From Lachnospiraceae bacterium (GTDB lineage: Bacteria; Bacillota; Clostridia; Lachnospirales; Lachnospiraceae): 64,000 nucleotides of DNA. Shown one piece after another: positions 45,597 to 51,957 of this stretch. The notes below the pieces were generated by a model. It worked only from the letters and a program-made list of their open reading frames with translations, had not been told where the DNA came from and made no database searches. The position numbers were made by a program, and so were the translations under genes. The stretch covers positions 186,001 through 250,000 of the forward strand of contig CABJAB010000004.1 in the NCBI GenBank assembly GCA_902363445.1. Direction: 5' to 3'. Position 1 is the stretch's first letter. Each line of letters opens with the position of its first letter.

Positions 45597-46043
45597 TCAC
45601 TTCCCCAATGGCAGACGGCGTGCCTTCCGACCGTATGACGATGCTACTCGTTTTCGCTGTACTTGAGATATTTTTTCTGCCCTCGGAAGTACCACTTCTA
45701 TAATAAATGGTGTAATCTCTCTGCACATTTCTATCAGACGCCCTTTATAAAAGTCCTGAATTCTTTCTGCATCCTCTTCTCCAAATACAGCTTCAAAAAG
45801 ATTCATGACACATTTTCCAAGCCATTCCGTAGCTTCCACGAACTCTTCCGGCGACATCTCCTCTGTTTTCATATCGGCAATGTGCACCTGTGCTTTATAC
45901 ATCTCCACATATCGTTTGCTCACTTTACGTACCATTTCTGAGTCGTCCAGTTGAACATGAATAACCGTTTCCACTTCACCCTGTTCATTTATCAGCTCCA
46001 GATCTTCCGTTTCTTTCTTTCTTCTTTTTGCCTGATATGCCAT
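45597..46043 (-). CDS. Tail assembly chaperone-like protein
   Basis: A 148-residue, charged, mostly helical protein. Position between the tail-tube and Gp15-like genes and its size match the first tail-assembly chaperone of siphoviruses. The basic N-terminus (AYQAKRRKKE) and C-terminus (RKRVASSYGRKARR) are notable. GGAGGG precedes the ATG. Assignment rests mainly on gene order. Confidence 0.65.
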   Translation of the reverse strand: MAYQAKRRKKETEDLELINEQGEVETVIHVQLDDSEMVRKVSKRYVEMYKAQVHIADMKTEEMSPEEFVEATEWLGKCVMNLFEAVFGEEDAERIQDFYKGRLIEMCREITPFIIEVVLPRAEKISQVQRKRVASSYGRKARRLPLGK

Positions 46044-46089
46044 ATTTATCCCTCCATATTTTTTGAAAAAGAAGGGGATTGCTCCCCTC

Positions 46090-46590
46090 CTATACTTCTG
46101 CCACAGCGGTTCCAGTCACAGGTTTTCCATTTCCATGAATAGTCACAGTCAAAGCATTGGTAGCCGCAGAATCACCATAGGCTTTTGTGATATTTGCCAG
46201 TGTAACTGGCCAAACAACAATGTCTTTTCCTCTCTGAAGCTTCAAATGAGTTTTTCTGGCATCGCCAAAGCCATACATCACCTCATCTTTTGTCAGGTAT
46301 ACGTATGCAGGATCTCCCGGCTTGCAATCGCCGGTGAGGGTAAGTGTCATCTGTGCACCCACCACCTCAGTGCTGCCCCAGCCTTTATCTTTATAATAAG
46401 AACCCTGGTATAACACTTCATTTAGTGTCTGAGCCATATTCTTAGTCAAAGCCCCAAGGGATGCCCATGTAGCTGCATCGCCCTCTGGAGTCGTGTTGAT
46501 GTAGGCCTCTGTTTCATAATTAATTTCAGGTGTAATTGTGTTTTCCGGAAGTGCCGGTTCTGCGAAGCGCTGAAGATTCATTTTTTCCAT
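46090..46590 (-). CDS. Major tail (tube) protein
   Basis: A 166-residue beta-rich protein. The start MEKMNLQRFAEP is typical of phage structural proteins, and the body (AQMTLTLTGDCKPGDPAYVYL, VWPVTLANI) fits the tail-tube fold of TP901-1-like siphoviruses. It would polymerise into the hollow tube. AAAGGAT lies 9 bases before the ATG. Confidence 0.78.
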   Translation of the reverse strand: MEKMNLQRFAEPALPENTITPEINYETEAYINTTPEGDAATWASLGALTKNMAQTLNEVLYQGSYYKDKGWGSTEVVGAQMTLTLTGDCKPGDPAYVYLTKDEVMYGFGDARKTHLKLQRGKDIVVWPVTLANITKAYGDSAATNALTVTIHGNGKPVTGTAVAEV

Positions 46591-46605
46591 AATAGATTAT
46601 CCTTT

Positions 46606-46992
46606 CTAATAAAATAGTTTACAATTTACAATGCAGGAGCATCGGTATTTTCCGTCTTGCTCCAGATTTCTTTTATCTGAATCCGGAGCTGCCGACGCAT
46701 CCATCCAAAAAAAGCCTGTCCCCTGCGGATATGTTTTTTTTCTTTCAAGCATATTGATGATACCTAAAAGTTTTTCTGTACACTGCTTTGGGTCACTGTC
46801 TCTGCAGCTGAACTGGACAGGAATGATTCTCACGGCCGTTTTATTATAATACAAACTGTCGTAACGGCCTGTCCCACACTCCGCATACAATCCGCCCTCC
46901 GCCGGAAGTTCCGTCAGGGATATTTCATATCCCAAGTCTTCCCGGACGGTATCTACAATCAGATTCAATAGACCCATCTGTGGTTCCGCCAT
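46606..46992 (-). CDS. Tail terminator / tail-completion-like protein
   Basis: A 128-residue protein just before the tube gene, where siphoviruses encode the tail terminator that caps the tube and, in full phages, joins it to the head. The sequence (VPVQFSCRD-like region, WMDASAAPDSDKRN, CSCIVNCKLFY) fits the minor capsid/tail-terminator group. AAAGGAGG precedes the ATG. Assignment by order and size; moderate certainty. Confidence 0.65.
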   Translation of the reverse strand: MAEPQMGLLNLIVDTVREDLGYEISLTELPAEGGLYAECGTGRYDSLYYNKTAVRIIPVQFSCRDSDPKQCTEKLLGIINMLERKKTYPQGTGFFWMDASAAPDSDKRNLEQDGKYRCSCIVNCKLFY

Positions 46993-46994
46993 TT

Positions 46995-47102
46995 TTATCC
47001 TCCTTTCTCAACAATTTCTGCCATTTTTATACCAAACTGCCAGAATTTTTTAGTATCTGTTTGTCCCGGCAAAGCGAAGTGCCTGGTACCCTGTAACGGC
47101 AT
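46995..47102 (-). pseudogene. Possible remnant of a head-tail joining gene
   Basis: A 35-codon frame (MPLQGTRHFALPGQ..., ending MAEIVEKGG) stops 2 bases before the tail-terminator start, so its end contains that gene's AAAGGAGG. It has no ribosome site of its own, and the same frame is closed by a stop about 24 bases upstream. The tight join and phage-like composition suggest the 3' end of a lost connector or minor-capsid gene. Identity not proven. Confidence 0.35.
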
Positions 47103-47162
47103 GACCACAGTGCCAGTATAGATATTTTATCTCTTTGGCTGTTCTCCCGGTACCCAACCTTC

Positions 47163-47489
47163 TTACCTCTCCTTATCCAGATGATGAAAAAACAGCCTTC
47201 TGTATCCATAGAAATCGTTCCGGCTCACAGGGACGTTCCCCAGATATTCGTATGGCAAACCGGTAGCCACACATTTCAAGATATAAGGGGACAGCATCTC
47301 GTCCGTCTGCTTTGCCGCCTGTTCAATCAGTTTACAGTCCCTTATGGAATTCTCTTTTTGCTCCGCCTGTTTCCCCGGCCGGGCATTTTTCTTTTTTTCC
47401 TCATATTGAAGGCAAAAGTGCTTCAGTTCCAGATACCGTTCCTTTGAAATCCCATAATCTTTATAAGACATGCCTCGCAATGATTTCAT
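47163..47489 (-). CDS. Phage-type transcriptional activator-like protein
   Basis: A 108-residue protein beginning MKSLRGMSYKDYGISKERY. The end, LGNVPVSRNDFYGYRRLFFHHLDK, has the P-(x)-SR-(x)2-FY-(x)-YRR-(x)-FF recognition-helix form shared by small phage late-gene regulators (ArpU/sigma-like). It is the first gene on the tail-operon strand and would be a natural activator. GGGAGGG precedes the ATG at 47489. Its promoter must lie beside or inside the divergent tRNA-Ala gene. Confidence 0.62.
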   Translation of the reverse strand: MKSLRGMSYKDYGISKERYLELKHFCLQYEEKKKNARPGKQAEQKENSIRDCKLIEQAAKQTDEMLSPYILKCVATGLPYEYLGNVPVSRNDFYGYRRLFFHHLDKER

Positions 47490-47525
47490 CGTTTTTCCCT
47501 CCCGACATTTTTTTCTATTTTCTTC

Positions 47526-47553
47526 TTTACTTTTTTTTAGTTTGTGATACAAT
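47526..47553 (+). promoter_or_regulatory. Likely tRNA-Ala promoter
   Basis: TTTACT (47526-47531) and TACAAT (47548-47553), spacer 16, ending 13 bases before the tRNA. The -35 box is weak. Confidence 0.5.
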
Positions 47554-47566
47554 GAAATAGTTGCAT

Positions 47567-47639
47567 GGGGCATTAGCGCAGCTGGGAGCGCGCAACATTC
47601 GCATTGTTGAGGCCACGGGTTCGAATCCCGTATGCTCCA
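47567..47639 (+). tRNA. tRNA-Ala (CGC)
   Basis: A 73-nt cloverleaf. Acceptor GGGGCAT pairs with ATGCTCC (one G-U), and CAACA-TTCGCAT-TGTTG gives anticodon CGC (47600-47602). CCA is not encoded. It is divergent from the tail operon's first gene. Confidence 0.93.
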
Positions 47640-47720
47640 TTTTTGTGTCGTGGACGGCTGTCCATGGCATTTTATTTTGCACTATTTTTCCACCCTGTCA
47701 TATCCTAAAACAAAAAGGAT

Positions 47721-47927
47721 ATGATCAATATGTTCTTTCCACCGCCCAATCGTCCCGGCAGGCCGCCCAGCTGCCCTCCCTGCAGACCTTGTCCGCCCTG
47801 TCCGCCGCCCGGAAGACCTCCTGTAGGTCCGCCTCCTGGAAGACCCCCTATGGGACCGCCTCCTGGAAGACCTCCCATGGGGCCTGGTCCGGTAAGGCCG
47901 CCCAGGCCGGAGCCCAGGGATTACTGA
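47721..47927 (+). CDS. Short proline/glycine-rich repeat protein
   Basis: Up to 68 residues, about half proline, with three near-perfect repeats of PPPGRPP(M/V)G and paired cysteines (CPPCRPCPPCPP) before them. Such sequences form extended helices and resemble spore-coat or surface proteins, but I cannot assign a function. AAAAAGGA precedes two candidate ATGs (47721, 47730); the second is better spaced. It has its own terminator. Confidence 0.6.
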   Translation: MINMFFPPPNRPGRPPSCPPCRPCPPCPPPGRPPVGPPPGRPPMGPPPGRPPMGPGPVRPPRPEPRDY

Positions 47928-47933
47928 TATATG

Positions 47934-47959
47934 GGGACCGGATCACCGGTCCCTTTTTT
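47934..47959 (+). terminator. Terminator after the proline-rich gene
   Basis: GGGACCGG / CCGGTCCC perfect stem, loop ATCA, then six Ts. Confidence 0.9.
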
Positions 47960-47960
47960 A

Positions 47961-48125
47961 TTTCATAGGAAAGTGCGTCCTATGAAACAAAAAACCCTCC
48001 GGGCAGGATGCACACGATGTGCAGAGGAAGGCTGCTTTGCAACCGCACATCGGCGCACAAAGTTGACAAGTCCCTCAAAGATTGAGGGGAAGGGGAGTTT
48101 GAAGTGGGCTTGCCCACTTTGTTCT
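47961..48125. repeat. Cluster of inverted repeats, possible small repetitive element
   Basis: Four hairpins in 165 bases: TTTCATAGGA/TCCTATGAAA (47961-47987), CGATGTGC/GCACATCG around 48016-48055, CCCTCAA/TTGAGGG around 48073-48089, and GTGGGC/GCCCAC around 48105-48118. This stretch forms the 3' end of the minus-strand gene at 48274. The density of palindromes suggests a MITE- or REP-like insertion. No target-site duplication was identified. Confidence 0.45.
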
Positions 48126-48274
48126 ATAACAGGAAAGTTCGATTCAGAAACCGGATTAATTTCTACCTTTCCTACTTTTCCGTCAGATAAAATAATCTCA
48201 AGACCCAATACCTCATAATAAATCTCTGCTGTATGGGCTGTCATAATATTGTAGAACTCTTCTTTGACTTCCAT
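47963..48274 (-). CDS. Small protein of unknown function, C-terminal half derived from a palindromic element
   Basis: The frame is 103 codons. The first 50 residues (MEVKEEFYNIMTAHTAEIYY..., ending SNFPVI) look like ordinary coding sequence with AAAGGAG before the ATG. The remainder is translated through the palindrome cluster and is rich in R, F and C (KQPSSAHRVHPARRVF), so the natural C-terminus has probably been replaced. It lies on the same strand as the small HTH gene, and the LexA-like palindrome 48356-48369 is between them. Confidence 0.5.
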   Translation of the reverse strand: MEVKEEFYNIMTAHTAEIYYEVLGLEIILSDGKVGKVEINPVSESNFPVIEQSGQAHFKLPFPSIFEGLVNFVRRCAVAKQPSSAHRVHPARRVFCFIGRTFL

Positions 48275-48316
48275 CTTCTCCGCTCCTTTCTTTTGCTCTT
48301 ATTTCTGAAAATCTCG

Positions 48317-48369
48317 TTGACAGCAGTTTGATCATCGTCTATAATAATAGTATGTCGAATGTATGTTCG
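48317..48369 (+). promoter_or_regulatory. Consensus promoter with a LexA-like palindrome at the start site
   Basis: TTGACA (48317-48322) and TATAAT (48340-48345) match consensus exactly with a 17-base spacer. At about +5 lies CGAATGTATGTTCG (48356-48369), one base from the Bacillus LexA box CGAAC-N4-GTTCG. It points through the antisense strand of the small HTH gene toward the repressor/protease operon. Transcription in that sense would oppose the minus promoter at 48619-48647. Confidence 0.6.
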
Positions 48370-48370
48370 A

Positions 48371-48574
48371 TTACAAATGTTCAGACTGGAACAAACATTC
48401 CATTTTCATTTCCTGAAAGAATGTTTTCTGAATCTGCTCGGCTTCTTCTATGGAGAAGCGGCCGCTGTCAATCTTATACGCCAGGTTCTTTTGGGATATA
48501 CCCAGGGATTCGGAAATATCCTTTATGGATAAGTTCTTCCCTGTTATGGCAGCTTTTAAATGTGGATATGACAT
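48371..48574 (-). CDS. Small helix-turn-helix regulator (Cro-like)
   Basis: A 67-residue DNA-binding protein. ITGKNLSIKDISESLGISQKNLAYKI is a clear HTH with the second helix at about residues 14-35. GGGGG lies upstream of the ATG at 48574. Divergent from the Xre repressor across an intergenic region with two matching operators, it occupies the place of Cro in a phage switch. Confidence 0.8.
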   Translation of the reverse strand: MSYPHLKAAITGKNLSIKDISESLGISQKNLAYKIDSGRFSIEEAEQIQKTFFQEMKMECLFQSEHL

Positions 48575-48592
48575 AAAAACCATCCCCCTTCT

Positions 48593-48669
48593 ACGCAACT
48601 GCGTTGTTCATATTTCATATGATACACTCTTTTGAGTATATTGTCAAGTGCCATATTACGCAATTGCAT
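48593..48669 (-). promoter_or_regulatory. Divergent switch region: minus promoter flanked by twin operators
   Basis: Two near-identical 12-base palindromes, ACGCAACTGCGT (48593-48604) and ACGCAATTGCAT (48658-48669), flank a strong minus-strand promoter, TTGACA (48642-48647) and TATCAT (48619-48624), spacer 17. Sites on both sides of a promoter are typical of phage repressors. A weaker plus promoter (TTTACT 48680-48685, TAAAAT 48703-48708) would serve the repressor operon. Confidence 0.75.
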
Positions 48670-48731
48670 ATTTTTTCCATTTACTTTCCTGCCTTATTAT
48701 GTTAAAATTGGATAGGAAAGGCGGTGATAAT

Positions 48732-49055
48732 ATGGGGATTGGATCCAGACTGAGCGAATTGATGAAACACAGAGGCACCAATGCAAATGAATTGGCTCAG
48801 AAAATCGGTGTCGCACCTACAACTATCTACTCCATGATAAAAAGAGACAGTAAGAAGGCCGATATAGAAGTGCTGATAAAGATCGCTCGGGAGCTGCAGG
48901 TCGACGCAGAATATTTCTGCGGCGGCAGTCCCTCTGCATCTGCTCCGGCCGCGCCGTCCTATGAAGACATGGAGGAGCTGATCGCGCGGAACGGAAAAAA
49001 TCTGTCTGCTGAGGAAAAAATAAAGCTGATCAAGCTTTTGTCAGAATTGGAATAA
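48732..49055 (+). CDS. XRE-family repressor (CI-like)
   Basis: A 107-residue repressor. Residues 3-60 form the XRE HTH (MKHRGTNANELAQKIGVAPTTIYSMI), followed by an Ala/Pro/Ser linker (SPSASAPAAPS) and a short helical C-terminus. AAAGGCGG precedes the ATG at 48732. With the protease gene 17 bases downstream it forms a repressor/antirepressor pair like ImmR-ImmA of ICEBs1 and the monocin regulators of Listeria. Confidence 0.85.
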   Translation: MGIGSRLSELMKHRGTNANELAQKIGVAPTTIYSMIKRDSKKADIEVLIKIARELQVDAEYFCGGSPSASAPAAPSYEDMEELIARNGKNLSAEEKIKLIKLLSELE

Positions 49056-49072
49056 AGATTTGGAATGATGAT

Positions 49073-49687
49073 ATGGAATATGCTCTGATCGAACAAAAGA
49101 TCCTGGAAGCTTATCGTTCCCTGGATATCTGCAGCTTCCCCATTGACTGCTTTGAGGTGCTGAAAAAATATGGCTTCCGGGTCTGCTCCTATCAAGACAT
49201 GGGGCAAAAAAATCCGGAGTTTTATCAAATGGCTCTCAGGTATTCGGAAGATGCCTTTCGTTATAAAAAGCGCATCTATTATAACCAGGATGTCCCCGAC
49301 AGGCGAATCCGTTTTTCTCTCGCCCACGAGTTTGGGCACTGTGTCTTAAATCACCGGGGCGAAAATCCAAAACAGGAACTGGAAGCAAATTACTTCGCCG
49401 GACGTTTCCTGGCCCCTGCCATGGCCATTCACTATACTCACTGCCGAAATGCAAAAGACGTATCCAACGTTTTTGATATCTCCCTGGAAGCCGCCGGATA
49501 CGCATACCGAAATTATCAGTCATGGGTGCGTTCCGCCGCCCGAAGAATGAGCGCTTACGACAAAGCCATGTACGAGCATTTTTATGACACGGAAAAAAAG
49601 AAATTTATCTGCCGCAGATCTCCTTCTTTTCCCTGGAGCGAAGAACTCTCTTTGGAAAACCATATGGTCCTGGGGGAGGAAGTATGA
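49073..49687 (+). CDS. ImmA/IrrE-family metallo-endopeptidase
   Basis: A 204-residue protease with the zinc motif HEFGHCVLNH (HExxH) and downstream AxxFAxxFLAP (EANYFAGRFLAP) typical of this family. Such enzymes inactivate the linked XRE repressor by cleavage after DNA damage or another signal. It is in one operon with the repressor, so it is the likely inducer of the tail cassette. Confidence 0.88.
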   Translation: MEYALIEQKILEAYRSLDICSFPIDCFEVLKKYGFRVCSYQDMGQKNPEFYQMALRYSEDAFRYKKRIYYNQDVPDRRIRFSLAHEFGHCVLNHRGENPKQELEANYFAGRFLAPAMAIHYTHCRNAKDVSNVFDISLEAAGYAYRNYQSWVRSAARRMSAYDKAMYEHFYDTEKKKFICRRSPSFPWSEELSLENHMVLGEEV

Positions 49688-49695
49688 CGCCTTTG

Positions 49696-51099
49696 TTATC
49701 TTCCTTCCTTTACTACAGGCAGGCGGACCGTAAATGTGGTCCCCACGTCAACCTGGCTGTCCAGCTGGATGCTTCCGCCGTAATAATTGACAATATGCTT
49801 GACGATGGAAAGGCCCAGACCGGTGCCGCCCATTTTCTTGCTTCTCCCTTTATCCACCCGATAAAATCTCTCAAACACCCGCCTTTGGGCTTCTTTCGGG
49901 ATTCCCACACCGGTATCGCTGACTGTCAGGACCATGTCCTTTTTATCAGAGGTGATCGTCAGTCGGACAATACCTTCCGGCTTATTATATTTGATCGCAT
50001 TTACCAGCAGATTATTTAAAAGCTCCCGTATCTGCTGCACATTTGCCGCAATCGTCAAAGGTTTACATTCTGTGATCACTTTTACTCCATAGTCACAGGC
50101 CATGGGGTCCAGAGATGCCAGCATCTCCTCTACCAGCGGATATATCTGCAGATCCGCCATTTCCACTTCCACATCTTTCGTTTCCAGCCTGGAGATCATC
50201 AGAATATCGTTTATGAGATTGGTCATATGGTCGGCTTCCTTCTCTATCCTGGACAAGAAATCCTGCTGGACCTCTTCTTTCGTCACCAATCCGCTTCCCA
50301 AAAGCTCCGTGTATCCCTTAATAGAAGTGATCGGCGTCTTCAGTTCATGCGACGCGTTGGAAAAAAATTCCTGACGGATGATCCTCTCCAATTCCAGCTT
50401 TTTCACATAGGTGCCGATTTCTGCCGACATCTGATTCATCGCGTCTATGATGACATTCAGCTCTTCGTACTGATAGTGCTTCATAAAAATCTCCGGTTCG
50501 CCTTTATCTACTTTCCGCAGCTCTCCCGCAATCTCATTTAACGGAGTCGTTACTGAACGGGCAAACCGTTCCGCCAAAAAGAAAGAGGCTACCAGAGCGA
50601 CCGCTACTCCGAAGAATACGGCCGGAATCAAAATCTTCAGATACATGAAAAGTCCTTCATAGGGTACGGCAAGCCGCAGGACATACCCGCCGTTTTCCGA
50701 CAGGATCGCCGCGTAAAGCATTTCCTTATGAAGGGTTTTGGAATAACGCTTGATATATCCGCGGCCATTTTCAATGGCTTCTTTTACCTCTTTCCTGTCC
50801 AGATGATTTTCCAGCTGCTCCATATCTGTGACGCCATTGTCCGCCAATACGGTCCCATCCACAGAAAGAATCGTAGCCCGGCTGTCCTGATTGCCGTCTA
50901 TGGCGCAGATGTCCGTTATCTGCTTTGCCACGTCCTCATCATAATCCAGCGCATAGTCCATCATATGCAGAGTATCTAAAAGTTTATCCTCCGTCTGCTT
51001 CAAGCTCTCACTGCTCATCACCAGACAAAAGACCGTGCTGCTGACGACCAGCGCTAATAAGATCATCCACACAAACTTTTTAAAAATGGCTTTTTTCAA
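49696..51099 (-). CDS. phoR: Phosphate-sensing histidine kinase
   Basis: A 467-residue PhoR-type kinase. Two membrane segments (about 10-30 and 155-180) bracket an extracellular sensor, then HAMP (about 180-230), HisKA with SHELKTPI, and HATPase with the N box (NNLLVNAIKYN) and the GVGIP and GTGLGLSI glycine boxes. No PAS domain is evident. It overlaps phoP by 4 bases (ATGA) and is next to the pst genes, which fixes its role in phosphate control. Confidence 0.9.
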   Translation of the reverse strand: MKKAIFKKFVWMILLALVVSSTVFCLVMSSESLKQTEDKLLDTLHMMDYALDYDEDVAKQITDICAIDGNQDSRATILSVDGTVLADNGVTDMEQLENHLDRKEVKEAIENGRGYIKRYSKTLHKEMLYAAILSENGGYVLRLAVPYEGLFMYLKILIPAVFFGVAVALVASFFLAERFARSVTTPLNEIAGELRKVDKGEPEIFMKHYQYEELNVIIDAMNQMSAEIGTYVKKLELERIIRQEFFSNASHELKTPITSIKGYTELLGSGLVTKEEVQQDFLSRIEKEADHMTNLINDILMISRLETKDVEVEMADLQIYPLVEEMLASLDPMACDYGVKVITECKPLTIAANVQQIRELLNNLLVNAIKYNKPEGIVRLTITSDKKDMVLTVSDTGVGIPKEAQRRVFERFYRVDKGRSKKMGGTGLGLSIVKHIVNYYGGSIQLDSQVDVGTTFTVRLPVVKEGR

Positions 51100-51794
51100 T
51101 CTTCCTTCTCCTGACTGTAAAAACGGTATCCCACACCTCTGACCGTCCGGATCATCTCCGTCCCGCCTTCTCCCAGCTTCTGCCGGAGACTTCGGACATG
51201 CATATCCAGAGTCCGGGATTCTCCCTCATATTCGTAACCCCAAATTTGATTTAAAATCTGTTCTCTCGTCACGACCCTTGTCTTATTCTCTGCCAAATAT
51301 TTAAGGAGCTCATACTCTTTTAACGTGAGGTGCAGCATTTCTCCGTCTAGAAATACCTCCCTCGTATCCGGACAGATAAGAAGGCTCCCTTCCTCAAGAC
51401 GGCCTGCTGCCTGCTGCCCCTTCCCACTTTCCCGGCGCAGCTGAGAGCGCACTCTGGCAGCCAGCTCCAGGACACTGAACGGCTTTGTCATATAGTCGTC
51501 CGCACCTCTGTCCAGACCTATGACCTTGTCAAATTCTTTATCCTTCGCTGTCAGGACGATTATGGGCACACCTCCGACCTGAGGATCCTTCCGGATTTCT
51601 TCAATCGCCTCCAGGCCATCCATACCCGGGAGCATCAAGTCAAAAATCGCCAGAGACGGCTTGTCTTTTACGATACTGCCAAGGGCAGGCTCTGCCGCCT
51701 CAAACGCTTCCACCTGATAGCCATAGCTGACCAAAGCCGCCCGAATCAGTTCTCTGATATTCTCATCGTCTTCAATGACGTAAATTAACTCCAT
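51096..51794 (-). CDS. phoP: Response regulator, PhoP/PhoB (OmpR) family
   Basis: A 232-residue regulator. The receiver domain (1-120) has the acidic pocket EDDEN, the phosphoacceptor in FDLMLPG, and the switch Thr/Lys in VLTAKD. A winged-helix DNA-binding domain (about 135-230) ends with RTVRGVGYRF. AGGAGG is 12 bases before the ATG at 51794; an upstream extension of 30 codons is unsupported. Autoregulation is likely through the Pho box upstream. Confidence 0.92.
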   Translation of the reverse strand: MELIYVIEDDENIRELIRAALVSYGYQVEAFEAAEPALGSIVKDKPSLAIFDLMLPGMDGLEAIEEIRKDPQVGGVPIIVLTAKDKEFDKVIGLDRGADDYMTKPFSVLELAARVRSQLRRESGKGQQAAGRLEEGSLLICPDTREVFLDGEMLHLTLKEYELLKYLAENKTRVVTREQILNQIWGYEYEGESRTLDMHVRSLRQKLGEGGTEMIRTVRGVGYRFYSQEKED

Positions 51795-51891
51795 ATGTGA
51801 TTCTTTCCTCCTGATTTTCTGTTCCGCCGGCATCTCTGAATCCCGCCTGTTTCGCACATTAGGGTGAACAGGAAACCTGCTCACCCTTTAG

Positions 51892-51918
51892 TGTAAATCA
51901 TTTTCAGATTCTTGTAAA
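51892..51918 (-). promoter_or_regulatory. Candidate Pho box upstream of phoP
   Basis: On the minus strand TTTACA occurs twice (51913-51918 and 51892-51897), 21 bases apart. The hexamer is identical to that in the pst boxes, but the intermediate repeat is poor, so this site is weaker. Confidence 0.5.
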
Positions 51919-51957
51919 TGATATCCCGTTTCTTTACCTTATCCTTAATGGACCCGA

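Noticed and set aside
45590..45597. Programmed frameshift between the two tail-assembly genes
   Set aside because: The genes are separated by 6 bases with separate starts, and I see no slippery heptamer in a suitable place.
47027..47209. A 60-codon frame between the activator and tail terminator
   Set aside because: It overlaps the activator's end, has no ribosome site and has an unlikely composition; the frame ending at 46995 fits phage coding better.
47567..47639. tRNA-Ala as an integration (att) site for the tail block
   Set aside because: No integrase is present and I found no copy of the tRNA 3' end at the other border near 37.7 kb.
37759..49687. A complete prophage
   Set aside because: No integrase, replication, terminase, portal, protease or capsid gene is visible between the flanking housekeeping genes.
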